A stretch of 64,000 bases of DNA from Ochotona curzoniae (Eukaryota; Chordata; Mammalia; Lagomorpha; Ochotonidae). The stretch spans positions 7,252,001 to 7,316,000 of the forward strand of contig NW_024464918.1 of the NCBI RefSeq assembly GCF_017591425.1, given 5' to 3'. The position numbers and the translations under genes are program-made. Shown here piece by piece: positions 24,464-36,620 of the stretch. Every line of letters starts with the position of its first letter. The first letter of the stretch is position 1. Below the pieces are notes generated by a model, which was not told the DNA's origin, searched no databases, and saw nothing but the letters and a program-made list of their open reading frames with translations.

Positions 24464-26689
24464 CATAAGGAATAACATTTACAAGAAGGACACAGATGCT
24501 CTACTACAATTAGGTTGAGTTGATGAGCACACAGATACCGAATTTGAAACCCAGATCTACTGGAACTTATTTGTTGGACTTGACATCAAAGGGGAGCAGT
24601 TATTCCAAGACTTAGATTAACAGGGAGAACAGTGCCAAGAGATGGAGATGCGTGCTTGATCGGAGCACCCAGACCTAGCTATCCACTTAGCTAAAATTCC
24701 CATACTGTTCTCGGTTGGTTAATGTTTGCAGTGGAATTCCACAAGAAGAAGGAATTCCACCCAGGCATTACAAACAGGCCTTCTCAAACTTCATGAATCT
24801 TAAGCAGAACATCTGGTAATTGTGCCAGGTATAAAAACATCTGAAATGTGAAAAATTCTGAGGGTGACAGGTAGAATCAGGAGTTTGACTTCTTACCTCC
24901 TGAGTTTCTGATCTAAAGAATAAAGGGGTTGGGGTTCATTCAGGGATCACAAACGGGTGGGTTGGACAAACATGGCCTATGAGTGTTCTCTTTGGTTATC
25001 TTTACTCACTGCCCCCAGACATGCTTTAAAGGCAAAATACGTATGCAGATGTTCTGCTGAGGCAAGAATGGAAGACGTCCAGCAATTACCATCTTACTGT
25101 CATCCGATTTTGGGCTTCATCCCTTGATGAATGTTCTGCTCTCAAAGGGAACTGGAATACCACCATTTGATATTTATACCTGTGATTTGCCTCTTTCCAA
25201 AGCTTGAATGGAGATACTTGATATTTCACTAAGGAAGAATAGACTTATAAGCTGGTCCACAGGGTACTACATCTGTATACTTAAGCTGCTATCTGGACCC
25301 TGGGAAGTTCCTTTCCTGGGGATTTGCCTATTGATGACGGAATTGTGCATACATTCAGGCTTGAATGATATTGAAACATCCCACAGGGCCTGTATCTTAG
25401 CGATCAATCCAGCTGACTTCTCTACTGCTTCCCCTTTTCCTGCAGGGCTAGAAATCAATTGTGTGTTAGCTGCTCTCCAGGTCTGAATCCAGGGAGCCTT
25501 GGAGTTGTAATACACATTGTTTTCATTAGCTACATCAGGAGAGGGGAGGTGGTCCAAAAGAAATTCCCCTACAACAACTTTGCCAAATGAAGTGCATGTT
25601 AATGGGTATTTGATTTATCTTCCTCTGGCACTGAGGAAAAAAAAACTGGAGAAATAAAGACTACTTAGTAACTGTATTAAATCACATCCATGTGAGATCT
25701 AGAAATGAGAATGAGCTAGGAAAAAAATCACAGGCGAGGAAACTGGAAGAGATAAACTCTATGTATGTAAAAACCCTATACATACATGCCTTGGCAGACT
25801 GTGTAATAGGAAAGAAAAAGAAATTCTATTTTAAGGATTAAATATGTGAAAAAATTTTTCCTGTTATTTCAGATTGGCTCAAAATACCATGCAGGGCTGC
25901 ATTAATGAAGATTAAGTATATTTAGAGAGGATAATTCAAAAGACTTTATCAGTTTGGCACCATTTCCTTCAAAAAGAAAAGAAGCCTTAATTTAACGGGA
26001 TATAGATGAATTCCCAGATTTATTGAAATAGTTTTTAGTTGAATAAATTGAGTAGGAGTCACAAATCATTTGTCGCTGGTATTTTAGATTTTCTACCTTG
26101 AATTGAAACCCAAATAACACAAACTCTCAATTTTGTGTGATGTTCCAAAGAGATCCTGGTACACATTTTGATATTCCTTTCCAATAGATGACATCCCTTT
26201 TAACCTTTTTTTCACCCCTTTTTGGAACAAAAGAATTACAATGACAAATGCAAATGTGAGAAATCTCATATTCACCGGCTGACTGAAAGGCAAACAGTTT
26301 TATAAAGCTCAGCACCCAAAAGCCACCTAACCGCATATGCTGAAGAAGGTGAAAGGCAGGTGAGTGGAGATCATCAGGAATGGAAACTTCCAGAAGGCAG
26401 GGATCCTTCCGTGGCTTAAAACCATGAGTGGTCACAATGAAGGTTCAAACTGCTTCTGGTGCAGCTTAGTCTAAAACGAAAGGGTAGATTTGTTTTCCCC
26501 AAAAGCTGTTTCCTCTGCTTCAAAGCAGCTAAGCACAGGAAGAGGAGCAGGAATAGAAGGCATGAGAGGAAGCAGCAAGTATCAAGCTTTCACTACATGC
26601 ATTTCAGGGCCTATGCCCAGTTTAAATCCTGTGTAACTCCTATATACTGCTGTATTGCATAGTCAAAGCAAAATATGACAACAACCCCT
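24464..26689. other. Unique non-coding sequence
   Basis: I see no gene. The frames at 25208-25557, on both strands, are under 100 codons and lack recognisable features. The sequence is AT-rich throughout 25.6-26.3 kb. Confidence 0.5.
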
Positions 26690-26830
26690 TCAAGCTGCCA
26701 CTATTTCCCTTGTGTTACAGAAGAGAAAACTGAGGCTAGAGAGATGAATCAATTGATCCAAAGTCTAAAAGTCGGAATGTTAATTAGAAAGCGAGTATGG
26801 CATCCGTGCTTGGAACTACTGAGCTGCCAC
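26690..26830 (+). mobile_element. MIR SINE 3' fragment
   Basis: TGTTACAGAAGAGAAAACTG and AGGCTAGAGAGATGAATCAA, followed by CCAAAGTCTAAAAGTC, parallel MIR's TTTACAGATGAGGAAACTGAGGC...CCAAGGTCACACAGC. Confidence 0.65.
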
Positions 26831-28824
26831 TAAGGTCTTGTTGTACGTTACTGAATTAACGGTTACAGGAACCTGTGGGGCAGCTGACACATGGGCTCGT
26901 CAGCTTCACCTTCTGCTCCCAGAGTCCCTCAATCTCCCTCTCACTCCATCATGAATGTCGGCTGGCACTCATTACTGCTGTATGGCACATTAGTGTTGGG
27001 CACACTGTACCCTTTAGCTCGACCAAGACCTTGCTATATTTGTGTGATTTCTCACTAGTACCAAATGTTTTGTTGTTAGACAAAGAAGCCTTGAGGTACC
27101 GACGGGCAGTTCAGGAGCAGTGATTTGCAACAATGCCTCCCTGAGCGTTCTGAAGGCCAACAGCATGTCCAGAAGGTCGGCAGAGAGGAAGAGGCTAGGC
27201 TAACGAGTGGAGGGGCTGCTATGGCATTCATTGAGCCAGAGTGGCCGTGCTCCCTCCCTGCCTGCAGCACACACAGCTATGGAATCTAACTGCATTAATG
27301 AGTTTCTAGGGGATTAGAGATGGAGCATGGGAGAGTTTGTTAAACCAGAGTTCAGGAACCCTAGTTTATGACATATTGTATTTTACGTCCCAGTGGCAGA
27401 ACATGCTGCTGGTGCCATACCCCACAGCACAGGTGGTTGGTCATGCATAAACACAGCTCTTGGTGGCCCTGCACCGCCCACAGCATGGCTCTCAGCTTCT
27501 GACCAACAGGACTCTTTCTCCATAGACTTGTTGGGTAGACTGAACGTGGTGCATGCTCATGAACACAACCATCCTGGGACAAAGAAAGGATCAACAAACA
27601 AGCAAACAGAAATGATCCAGGGAGGCGATTCCTGATTGTTTCAGCGGGAGCAGATCAATGTTTCATCTTCTGCAGAGACAAGAGACCCTCAGCTTTCACA
27701 GAAATTCCAATGCACCATCCTCACCGCTCTTGAAGTAAAACAACTGCTCTCTAGTTTTCAGGCAGCAGAAGTAGCTGGTAAGCTAAATGATCATAAAAAA
27801 TGAAACTGTGTGTGTGACAGGTGGAAATAACTGACTAAGTGCTTGGGCTTCCTAGATTGAAATTTCTGTTGTCTAGCACAGACCTGGTCACTGTGCTTGG
27901 TCAATTGACCTCGTGTGCACAGAGGCTGACCACTGCATCACTGACTCACCTGCATTTGCCTTTTAACCTAAAGCAGTCATTCCATAATGTTCATTTCTTT
28001 CCTGCTGGCAGTATTTTAAGCTGAGGTGTGGAAAATTAAAAGCTGCTAATTCCTTGGTGAAAAGATCAAAAAAGTACCCAAAAGGCAGCTAAGGGGACTT
28101 TTAGTCTCTTTAATTGCTCTCTTTTCAGTTTGATTGCTCCCTTGTACTTTTTTTGGTTTTTACATCTTTTGCTCTGAGTGCCATCATCCTGCCTTCTCTG
28201 GCATTTATGAGAAAGCTGGCAGGACAGTGTGGCAGAAACAGTGCCACCTGGAAGTGATCACACTGCCTTCACAGGTAGGTGCTGAGACAACATGTTCCTT
28301 CCACCCCACCGGGATGCACCAGAGGTACCTCTGTCGGAGGAAGAGTCACTAGCTCAAACAGGCCATTGACCCCATTTTGTTTTAAGGGCCATGTCTGATT
28401 ATCTGCGCTGCTAGTAGTGATTCAGAAGCCCACTACTAGGTGTAAGGAAGCTTAGAACCAATGTAGTCAGACCTACAATGTCCCCAACTTCCACGTAAGA
28501 ATCTCAAAGCCTGCATAATTCGAGTTTAAAATAGCAAGATGCTTACCCGATGCCTTGTATTTGTTCTGTTTTATTCCTTATGAGCTAAGTCAGAATGTGT
28601 CTGCTACACTTATTCTCAGCCCTTAGACTAAAAAGACAGTAAGGAAGAAATCCTAGGTTCCATAAAAATCATTTTTTTGCCTATCTGCTTTACATGTTAT
28701 TTTGGCTTTCTTGTCATACGTGGTCCCTGTGTTGTCATTTATTCAATCTTTATTCTCTAAACTCACATCACCTAAACAAATGCTTTTGAAACTTGTGTGT
28801 TACTTCTAATACACATGCACATGT

Positions 28825-28825
<1 letters not shown>
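26831..28825. other. Unique non-coding sequence
   Basis: Mixed sequence with no gene or repeat I can support. Short frames on both strands at 27076-27635 overlap each other and look like chance. Confidence 0.5.

Positions 28826-28862
<37 letters not shown>
28826..28862 (+). repeat. (CA)18 microsatellite
   Basis: 37 bp of uninterrupted CA, preceded by ACATGCACATGTG. It is the longest pure dinucleotide repeat in the window and likely to be length-polymorphic. Confidence 0.97.
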
Positions 28863-28867
<5 letters not shown>

Positions 28868-29371
28868 AGCCTTACAGTACTATGCAGGCCACAAAGAGAA
28901 GATAATAGCCAAAGTAGGTAAAATATGAAAATCAAATAAACAAGTAGAAAAAAAATGTTTATAAACGCTTACAGGAATGCTACTGCTGGCCATTTATTAA
29001 GCACAGCCGATACCTGTTATGCCAAGAGTTATGTTTTAGGAGGTTGCTGAGCACGAGCAATAAGTTAGGCAATCCTGAACCATTGCTCCCAGGGAAACAC
29101 AGGGTCATGTTCCTGTGAGTCTCTAGTCATGGTGTGTTTTTTTTTTTTCAATTGGGTCAATACAAACTTCTTTTTATGGGATTTATGTTTAAGGATATCT
29201 TATTCAATATATACATTTCTGGTTCATAAACTCACAGCTAACAGCACTATGACTGAGGTCTGAACAAAGTTTGACCGACACATGAGCTTTCTCCAGATGA
29301 TTCGTTACAGTCTTCATAGGCTTAGGATCACCCAATGCACTCAGCAGCCATTTTAAATGACAAAATGGCCA

Positions 29372-29398
29372 ACACACACTCACACACACACACACACC
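29372..29398 (+). repeat. Interrupted (CA)n microsatellite
   Basis: CA units broken once by a T (ACACTCACAC). About 27 bp. Confidence 0.9.
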
Positions 29399-30849
29399 AT
29401 GACACTAATGGGAAAGCTGAGGCAATATGGCCAAGGGTTACTTTGTTTGGCTTCAACTAGGGATGTGTACTTGGGACTGTCATATTCTTACTGCCTTGTA
29501 AGGGTTGGCCATTGATAGAGAAAACACCTAAGAGCTGTGCTTCAGGGATTACAAATGCATTTTAGCAAAATAAGCCAATGTGAGATTCATTACCGATGAG
29601 GATGACATACCTAGTGCCGGGATTAAAGGGAGATATTTTTTTCCTTGACACAATTAAAAGAACCAAAAGAGTAAGGACAGCAAACAGCACTCACTGTGGG
29701 ATGCAGTGTGACACGTTTGTGCCAAGTGTGTGAGCCACCTAGACTCACCTGCATGATCGTTAGTGCAGTTTGTTCCACGCTTTGGGAAATCCTTGCTTAT
29801 CTCTGTGAGTGTAGGATACTTGAGATTTGCTGTAGGCACATGGGACTCAGCTCTGGCCTTTTTTGGAATACTGAAAGATGTCTCAGAGTGGTTCACCGTC
29901 TAATGCAAAGGCGGTTGTGTTTTCTTCCTCCCACTGTCCTTTCCCCTTTTCCTACAGCTCCTGTTAGATGTGGCTTTCTTAACAATCATGCTGGCATCCA
30001 CAAAGAATGTATGAGCTGTGTCTGTGGATCGTTGTACTGCCAAGTCTTACAAGGTATTTCTGAAAGCCATTCTCTCTACCACATTTGTTTAACATAGTTC
30101 CTGACTGCAACACAGAGAGTAGGGCCATCAACTGATGCCTCTCCTGGATTAGTATTCACTTTTGCTCTAGTTGATGCTATATAACATGTAAGGCTCCAAT
30201 GACTTCACAGGAAGAATGGGCCCTAATACAGTCACTATGGCTAAGAAAATGGGAAGTAACATATTTCCATTTTCCAAAAGACTAAAGAGCTCTCACAGTT
30301 GTGTGACATTTTAAAGAGCAACAAAATGCACTTTCGGAGCTCACAGTATGTTATTCAGCTACTGAGGATCACCTGCCAACTTGTCTCATGAAACCCCAAA
30401 GAATCCCAGAGAGATTCTTGGTTGGTCAAACAATGTATATTCCTTCCAATACCAACTTTGCTTGAGCTTTTTTCTTGGATGCAAGCTACTGAAGATCATT
30501 GGTCAATGGAAGGGTTAGCAATTAACAAGGGACCTCAACAACACATCCAAACCTGTACAAAACACTGCTGCCAGAAAGACCTACCGCTGATCATGGCTGT
30601 AGTGCTTGGTGTTGGAAAGCTTACACGTCAGATATTTTCCTTTTTACTTTATAGTTAGGATAGAACCGTTTTTTCTTTCACCTCAATACCACGGTGATGT
30701 TCCATACTGCAATAAAAGACTTTAAAGAAACCCAAATCTCTGGTTGACGGCCTGATAGGCGTTAACACTATTTATACCAATAGCCAAGGTCAAAGTTGAG
30801 AGTAAGTCAGAGCAGATGCTGATGACTAGCAAGGTAAGATCTTACTATC
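29399..30849. other. Unique non-coding sequence
   Basis: I see nothing convincing. A 133-codon frame at 29696-30097 has many Cys residues but no domain, initiation context or splice sites, and I do not call it a gene. Confidence 0.5.
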
Positions 30850-30863
30850 AAAAAAGGATTTCC
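30850..30863. repeat. 5' target-site duplication of CSINE
   Basis: AAAAAAGGATTTCC precedes the SINE and recurs at 31205-31218 exactly. The A-rich site is typical of L1 endonuclease targets. Confidence 0.92.
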
Positions 30864-31204
30864 GGGCCTGGCACAATAACGTAGTGGTTAAAGTCCTCGC
30901 CTTGCATGCCCGGTATCCCATATAGGTACCAGTTCTAATCCTGGCAGCACAGCTTCCCATTCAGCTCCCTGCTTGTGGCCTGGGAAAGCAGTCTAGGATG
31001 GGCCAAGGCCTTGGGACTCTGCACCCATGTGGGAGACCCAGAAGAAGCTCCTGGCTCCTGGCTTCTGGCTTCGGATTGGCACAGCTCCAGCTGTTGGGAT
31101 CACTTCGGGAGTAAAGCATCGCATCGGATGGAAGATCTTCCTCTCTGTCTCTCTTCCTCTCTGTATATCTGACTTTACAATAAAAATAAAATAAATCTTT
31201 TTTA
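30864..31204 (+). mobile_element. CSINE (lagomorph C repeat), full length
   Basis: It starts GGGCCTGGCACAATAACG. The A-box region is GTAGTGGTTAAAGTCC and the B-box is AGTTCTAATCC. It continues CAGCTCCCTGCTTGTGGC, CTGGGAAAGCAG, GTGGGAGACCCAGAAGAAG and GGATGGAAGATCTTCCTC, and ends TATATCTGACTTTACAAT with an A-rich AAATAAAATAAATC tail. The TCTGACTTT tail differs from the CCGCCTTTCC tail of the copies at 36621 and 59377, suggesting a different subfamily. It is flanked by a 14-bp exact target duplication. SINEs of this type are transcribed by RNA polymerase III and moved by L1 machinery. Confidence 0.96.
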
Positions 31205-31218
31205 AAAAAAGGATTTCC
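31205..31218. repeat. 3' target-site duplication of CSINE
   Basis: Exact repeat of AAAAAAGGATTTCC from 30850-30863. The A-run merges with the SINE tail. Confidence 0.92.
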
Positions 31219-31796
31219 GATGACATTAGATATCCTTATGGTTGTTTATCCAAAGTAAAGGCAGTGCAGCTCGCACACACACACTATTACTTTTAAAGGT
31301 GGACACTGTGAACCGACTCTAGCTTTTAATTCAGATGAAGTGTTTCATTTTGGAGCTAGAATTTTAATTCATTTTGTAGGAAAGACTGTGATATTTGGCT
31401 AATGCTGATAAATTCTGCTGTTGACTATACACTATTGTGCTTGTTCCCAGGGAAGAAACCCAGACTTTTCTTGGTGGGAACGTGGAAAATAGTTCTTACA
31501 AGGATTAAAGGACTACATGAAACTTCACTCTCCACTGTTTCCCACCATCGTGCTTGGTGGGACTCTATTTCCTCGCCACATATTTCTCTAACAGGTACCT
31601 ATTTACTCCCCAGTTAAGGGTTTGCCTTCTATAATGCCTGCATGTACCACAGTCAGAAAATCTCCTTTAAACCACATTATGCATATGTTTGTCTTATTAT
31701 GCTCTGTGGTCTTTAATGGCTCCCTGTTGTCCAACACACTCCACCCAAAACACTTTTACTATTTAAAAAAAAAAATTCAGGTTGATCGTTATATCC
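31219..31796. other. Unique non-coding sequence
   Basis: Nothing recognised. An A-run lies at about 31764-31775, just before the pyrimidine tract. Confidence 0.5.
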
Positions 31797-31925
31797 ATCT
31801 CTCCCTCTATTTTTCCTCCCTCCCTCCTTCTTTATTTCTCCTTCCCTTCCCTTCCCTTCCTTTCCCTTCCCTTCTCTTCCCTTCCCTTCTCTTCCCTTCT
31901 TTCCTCTCTTCTCTCTTTCCTTCCA
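31797..31925 (+). repeat. (CCCTT)n-type polypyrimidine tract
   Basis: About 130 nt of nearly pure C/T with repeated CCCTT/CTTCC pentamers and later CTCTT units. It is read as AAGGG on the other strand. Long frames across it (31622-32045 and the minus strand) are artefacts of the repeat. It can form triplex DNA. Confidence 0.95.
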
Positions 31926-32439
31926 CCCGTCCTATTTTTCCAATGTTTCTCCTCCACAGGAACAGTTCCTTTTGACTTTGACAATACATCTTTTTATATG
32001 ACATGGATTTACAATCTGAGTGTGTTTTGCCTTTTCACTTCTTGAAATCCTCTTTCGAGTCACACGATTTTCCCTTTCCATTCCATCCTAAATGGATCCC
32101 TTATAATAGAAATCTGCCCACTTTCTCCTTACAAGGCTACATAGTTTTAGCCTTTGATGTACAAGTGGTTTTGCTGCATTTACTCAATTCTGTTTGCTGT
32201 TGTGGTGGGGAAGCAAGTGCAGTCAATAAATAAATGGCATGGGTGTGTTTCAAGAAAACTTCATTTACAAAAACAAGCTATAGGTTAGATCTGCTCCATG
32301 GGCTGGTCATAGTTTGCCAACCCGTAAGCTACGTCATCAAGACATACACAGAGGTATCAAGCTACACTTTGGCTCATAAGTTAGAAATTACGTTCCTTCA
32401 TAATGTTAAGAAAAATAGTAGTAAGCAAGAACTAGTAGG

Positions 32440-32660
32440 TAGCACTTAGCATGTAATACAGGAAGCACTGGGATCCTGATGAACTTCAATTGATCTTCCC
32501 AACCGCTCTGGCTGTGACACCCTGTCACTACTGTCACTACTGTGTGGAAGTCATGTAAACTGGGACCTTAGGGAGCATTTCCAGGGAACTTGCCCACAGT
32601 CATGCTTGCAAACATTGGGTAGAGCTGAGATGCAAAGCCAGGGAAGTTAAGTTGAAAGAC
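32440..32660 (+). mobile_element. MIR SINE, diverged
   Basis: AGCACTTAGCATGTAATACA near the start and ACTTGCCCACAGTCATGC followed by AGAGCTGAGATGCAAA near the end match the MIR order (ACTATGTGCCAGGCAC... ACTTGCCCAAGGTCAC... AGAGCCGGGATTCGAA). A TGTCACTAC duplication lies at about 32523-32540. Confidence 0.5.
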
Positions 32661-33405
32661 TTTGCCACTAACATACTTGTCCATGCCCTTCATTGTCTCT
32701 GATTCTATCAGACAGTGCAGCGTAGGCTTTGTACATATTTTTAACATCAATTAGCAATTGATTAATTAACAAAATGGGTGATCTAGTTATAAAAGCACAC
32801 TTTTTCATTGGAAGGCAGATGAAAAAGAAATGAGAGCAGGAAAACAATACACATGCATCACTGTTTTCTATTACAGAAACAAGTACTGCCAATACTGTTG
32901 TATCTTTTCTCTCATTCATTCTCTCTGCTTGTGACAGATCACATTCTGTGTCCCTTTTGCAAAACATACAAACACGTACAAAGCAGGCAGCTTGTAGGCT
33001 ATTCTTTAATAACCCTCCCCCTTCTGCTCCTGCAAATTGTGTTTATTCTCAAACCTATTTGTGCCAGTTGTATTTTAATCTAATTTCACGATTCAGTTAA
33101 ATATAGCATGCACTGATAAAACAGTGCAAAAACAAAACATTTTCTTAAGTTTATTGCTTGGGAAAAAATTCAATGCTTGCAAATTGCTACAAACAATGCT
33201 GTCAAATTAGGTATGGATACAACTGGGAAAAAATGATGAAGAATATGTAAACATCTAGAGGGATTCAGACTTCTTTGGAAGCTTTTTAATTTCATGCTCT
33301 ATTTTAAAGAACTGAGGAAGGAAAAAAAACCGTAGATTCTCCCTAGTGGAAGTGGTTTTTTATCCCTTCAAATCAGTGCAGTTTCAATGGGTTGGGGGGA
33401 ATATC
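32661..33405. other. Unique AT-rich non-coding sequence
   Basis: No gene or repeat recognised. It includes AATTAGCAATTGATTAATTAAC near 32750. Confidence 0.5.
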
Positions 33406-33471
33406 TCTCTCCTTCAAAGTAAAACAAAGTGTTTTGCTTCTCTCCTTTAAAGTAAGATAAAGTGTTTTGCT
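33406..33471 (+). repeat. 33-bp tandem duplication (two units)
   Basis: Unit 1 is 33406-33438 and unit 2 is 33439-33471. Both begin TCTCTCCTT and end AAAGTGTTTTGCT-like sequence. Aligned base by base they differ at three positions, all transitions (C/T, A/G, C/T). This is a local duplication of moderate age. Confidence 0.9.
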
Positions 33472-33959
33472 ATGTACAGCTCCATTTTACTTATAGGACT
33501 TTGAAGTTGAACCACCATTGGTTGGTCTAGTCATATAGGGTTAAGAATGCTTTTACTGTACATACAGACTGTCTTTTCACATAGTGAAAATCATGTTACA
33601 AATATCACTTTGTAAACTGCTTCCGCTTAACAATGTATGTAGATAATCTTTGCTACAACAGTAGGTCACAGAGTTTTACTTCTCCAAATGTTTTGATTTG
33701 CAGCTGTCAAATTTGACCAATCCTCTTAGTTGCATATTTAGAAGTTTCCATTTCTGTTTTGGCCAACAGTTCATAATAATATGTATGAATTCAATAAATA
33801 GCTGTTGAGTTTCCAGTCACCATGATGTAACTAACATTAAATATAAGTCGGTGTATTGTTTCTTTGGACAAATTCCTTGCAATAAGCCTGCTGTGTTTAA
33901 GGTAATAGTCAAGCTGCATACTAGAACATTCTCTGGTATTTACTTGGATGTGTCTCTTT

Positions 33960-34085
33960 CGCTCCTAGACCCTGAGAAAAGACACTGTGTATCTTGATTA
34001 TCTTTTTATTCCACTGCACTGAGCACAGAATATGCCCAAAGTATTCAAAAAATTGTTTATTGAATCTTCAATAGCGAATGGTCCT
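33960..34085 (+). mobile_element. LINE-2 3' end
   Basis: CTTTTTATTCCACTGCACTG, AGCACAGAATATGCCCAAAG, then ATTCAAAAAATTGTTTATTG and AATC parallel the L2 end (TTGTATCCCCAGCACCTAGCACAGTGCCTGGCACATAGTAGG...TTTGTTGAATGAAT). Confidence 0.7.
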
Positions 34086-35023
34086 TGACTGAAGTACTTA
34101 TTTTCCAGAAACACAGGCACACCCTTGCCCCCACACACACATGCGGTACAGTGCCAATTAGACATCCTAACTGGCATTCCTAACCAGTAAGAGTAAGTGG
34201 GTAGTACTGCATTTGTCAGCCAGCATCCCAGGATCCTAGCTAAATCTACTTCTACAGTACCAACAGTTTGGAGATTGATTCATCAAGCCAAACTCTCCAG
34301 AGGTTTTATTCAAATGACAGCTGGAATTTCTCAGGAGAGAAATTTCACCTGCTAGGAAACTACACAATCTGGTTTCCACCTCGTGAGGTAAACTTGTGTA
34401 ATCTCACACTCAAGGAAGCTCAATATAGCCCATACACTAGTTGCAAACTGGACAGCATTCATTCTCTCTTCAGACACAATGCTGCTGATTTATCATGGAC
34501 ATGTTTTAAAAGATTGGAGAACTGGCTTCACAGAAAGTCACTCAGTGCAGGACATTATAACGCATGGCCTTGGTAGAGCTGTGTGTTCAACACTTGATCT
34601 GATGACTGGATGTTACCTCAGTTCTTTCATTTGAAACTTCCCAATGTCCCTTATTAAACTCTATAAGGCAACTGTGGAGGCACTCAGGTACGGGGCCTGT
34701 TATTAGATATTTTCATGTGATTTGTAGTGCTGACTTTAAGACACTTTCTTCAATGTACCTGGTGAGATGATCAATGGTAAGATGAGCGAAAGAGTCCAAA
34801 TAATAACCAATTCAATGTACTCATATCTAGATCTCGTGATGAACATGGAGCAGTGCGAGCATACTGTGGAGAAGGGATACTTGGCAAGGCAAGCAATCTC
34901 AATATGTACAATCCATGATCCTGAACACTGCAAAATAAATACAAATATAGCATACCTACTTTGTTCTGAAGAAGCCGCCACGGAGATATTTCACCAAGCT
35001 TCCTTTTATATTCCTTGCTTCTA
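34086..35023. other. Unique non-coding sequence
   Basis: I see no gene. A 102-codon frame at 34268-34576 (start MEIDSSSQTL) has no recognised domain and no upstream promoter or acceptor I would trust. Confidence 0.45.
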
Positions 35024-35104
35024 AGCTTCTCTTCCTCCTTTGTTTCTCTCTCTCTTCTTCCTCCTTCCCTCATTTCCTTCCTGCCTTCCTTTCTTTGTTC
35101 TTTA
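35024..35104 (+). repeat. Polypyrimidine tract
   Basis: About 80 nt with TTCTCTTCCTCC, TTTCTCTCTCTC and CTTCCTGCCTTCC, mostly C/T. Low-complexity sequence. The frames crossing it on both strands are Ser/Leu or Arg/Glu/Lys-rich artefacts. Confidence 0.85.
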
Positions 35105-35329
35105 GTTCTTCTCATCATTGAGATAGCAGTTTTCTTTCTGTCTGTCAATGGGGCAGCCCCTTCTCACGGCTATATAATGACCCAGCTTTTGCTGTTGGCA
35201 TGTGGGTCACCTGCCTCTTTTAGGCATGACCTTATATTAGTCAACTTGTTCACTTGCTTGAATCACAGTCGAGAACCCTTCAGCTTTGGTTTGCTGCAAT
35301 AAATTCAACTGACAGCTGAAATTTGGAAC

Positions 35330-35620
35330 GCTCACTTAATATTGATTCTGAATGTAATAACAAGCGACATGACCTTTTGGATGGTGTAAAATATGGCCGC
35401 CACAACATCTGTGCCACATTTCTTGCTGTTTAGTAATATGCTGTAACAGCATGGAGCTGGCATTAAAGCTAAGCTTTATTATCAAGCAGATCACTCCATC
35501 TCCCTGGCTTCATTTAAAAAAAAATGCTTTCTGCTTCTGGAGCTAATATTGTGTCTAATACACATTGCTGTTTTCAAGACCTAATTTACCCTGCAAAAAG
35601 ATATGGATAGATATCTGATG
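35330..35620. promoter_or_regulatory. Candidate conserved non-coding/regulatory block
   Basis: The segment is free of recognisable repeats. It has the AT-rich, motif-dense look of mammalian conserved non-coding elements. AAATATGGCCGCC at about 35391-35403 resembles a YY1 site. Two exact odd palindromes lie close together: ATGCTGTAACAGCAT (35438-35452) and TAAAGCTAAGCTTTA (35464-35478). Conservation cannot be measured here, so this is inference. Confidence 0.25.
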
Positions 35621-36606
35621 ACCAAATAGAAAGGCAGAAAAGAACAGAGTAAGAAAGGCCACCTGACACCTCAAATTCCAAGGGACCAGAAACCGATACA
35701 ATTTTCCACGGCAGCTACAGGGATAAGAACCACTCTCAATTGTATCCTTGGAAAATATCTTTGGAGCTGATATCACTGAGTGATTCCTTTGTGATAGGAA
35801 AATATCTTTGCGCTTTCAGTCCCCTACCCTGCATCCCATAACAAAAAGAGATGATTACCAGTGGTGCTTGCCTTGACGCCTGAGCATCATTTTAATTTAG
35901 CACTGCCCTAGGAAATCCTAAACTAATTTTCCCAGGATGGATACAGGGATGTTTGCATCTGATTTATTCTCAGTGTTTTTCTTTGAAGTCTTGGTATCTA
36001 AAACATTCTCCAAGTAGGCAGAACATCAATTTGTGCACTTTAAAAAATCCAATTTAAGCAGGTTAAAAATTGTCAAAATAGTCTAACCATATTTCTCCAA
36101 CAGAATTTCCATCCTTGGAGCACACAAAATATGCTGCACTTGAAAGCAATCTATCATTTCAATAAATTCCATGGCTCAGATTGGCTCTCACTTGGTAAAG
36201 AGTTAGAACTTAAATCTCTTTATCACAGGAGACAGAATCTTGACTGAAACAATATCACACGTTTTTTTCAGTGCTGTGATATTCTGCCTGTGGTTGGCTG
36301 AGCCACTTCTGGAGGGTACAAAGACAAAGTTTTAAATCCTGTTGCTCTGGAGGAAGGAAAATAATTAAATCATATTTAAGGAGTTTTCTTCTTAGTAAAA
36401 TACAAAAGACAAGAACTGTCAGTATTTTCCAAAAGGTTAAACATGGGGGAAAAAATAGAAAACAGAATTGCTTTATCTGTTCTTCTGACTAACAGGATAT
36501 TGTTTTACTTAACACACAAGTCTGGTTTCCATAGGTGCTTATTTTTGACTTGGTGGCAGACTATATGAAGGAACTATTAATAGGATGTGTTCTTATTGGT
36601 AACTAC
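35621..36606. other. Unique non-coding sequence with hairpin at 36251-36283
   Basis: AATATCACA (36251-36259) pairs with TGTGATATT (36275-36283) across a 15-nt T-rich loop. Otherwise there is no recognised feature. Confidence 0.5.
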
Positions 36607-36619
36607 AGAAACATGGGTC
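36607..36619. repeat. 5' target-site duplication of CSINE
   Basis: AGAAACATGGGTC occurs here and again exactly at 36950-36962. Confidence 0.95.
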
Positions 36620-36620
36620 A

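Noticed and set aside
28826..28862. CA array considered as a CRISPR-like or functional repeat
   Set aside because: It is a simple dinucleotide microsatellite with no spacers.
29696..30097. 133-codon Cys-rich frame
   Set aside because: Cys and Leu richness reflects TG/TT-rich DNA. No motif pattern such as zinc-finger spacing was found.
31622..32045. Ser/Leu/Phe-rich frames
   Set aside because: They are translations of the CCCTT polypyrimidine tract.
34268..34576. 102-codon frame starting MEIDSSSQTL
   Set aside because: No recognised family, no promoter or acceptor context, and the length is within chance expectation for 64 kb.
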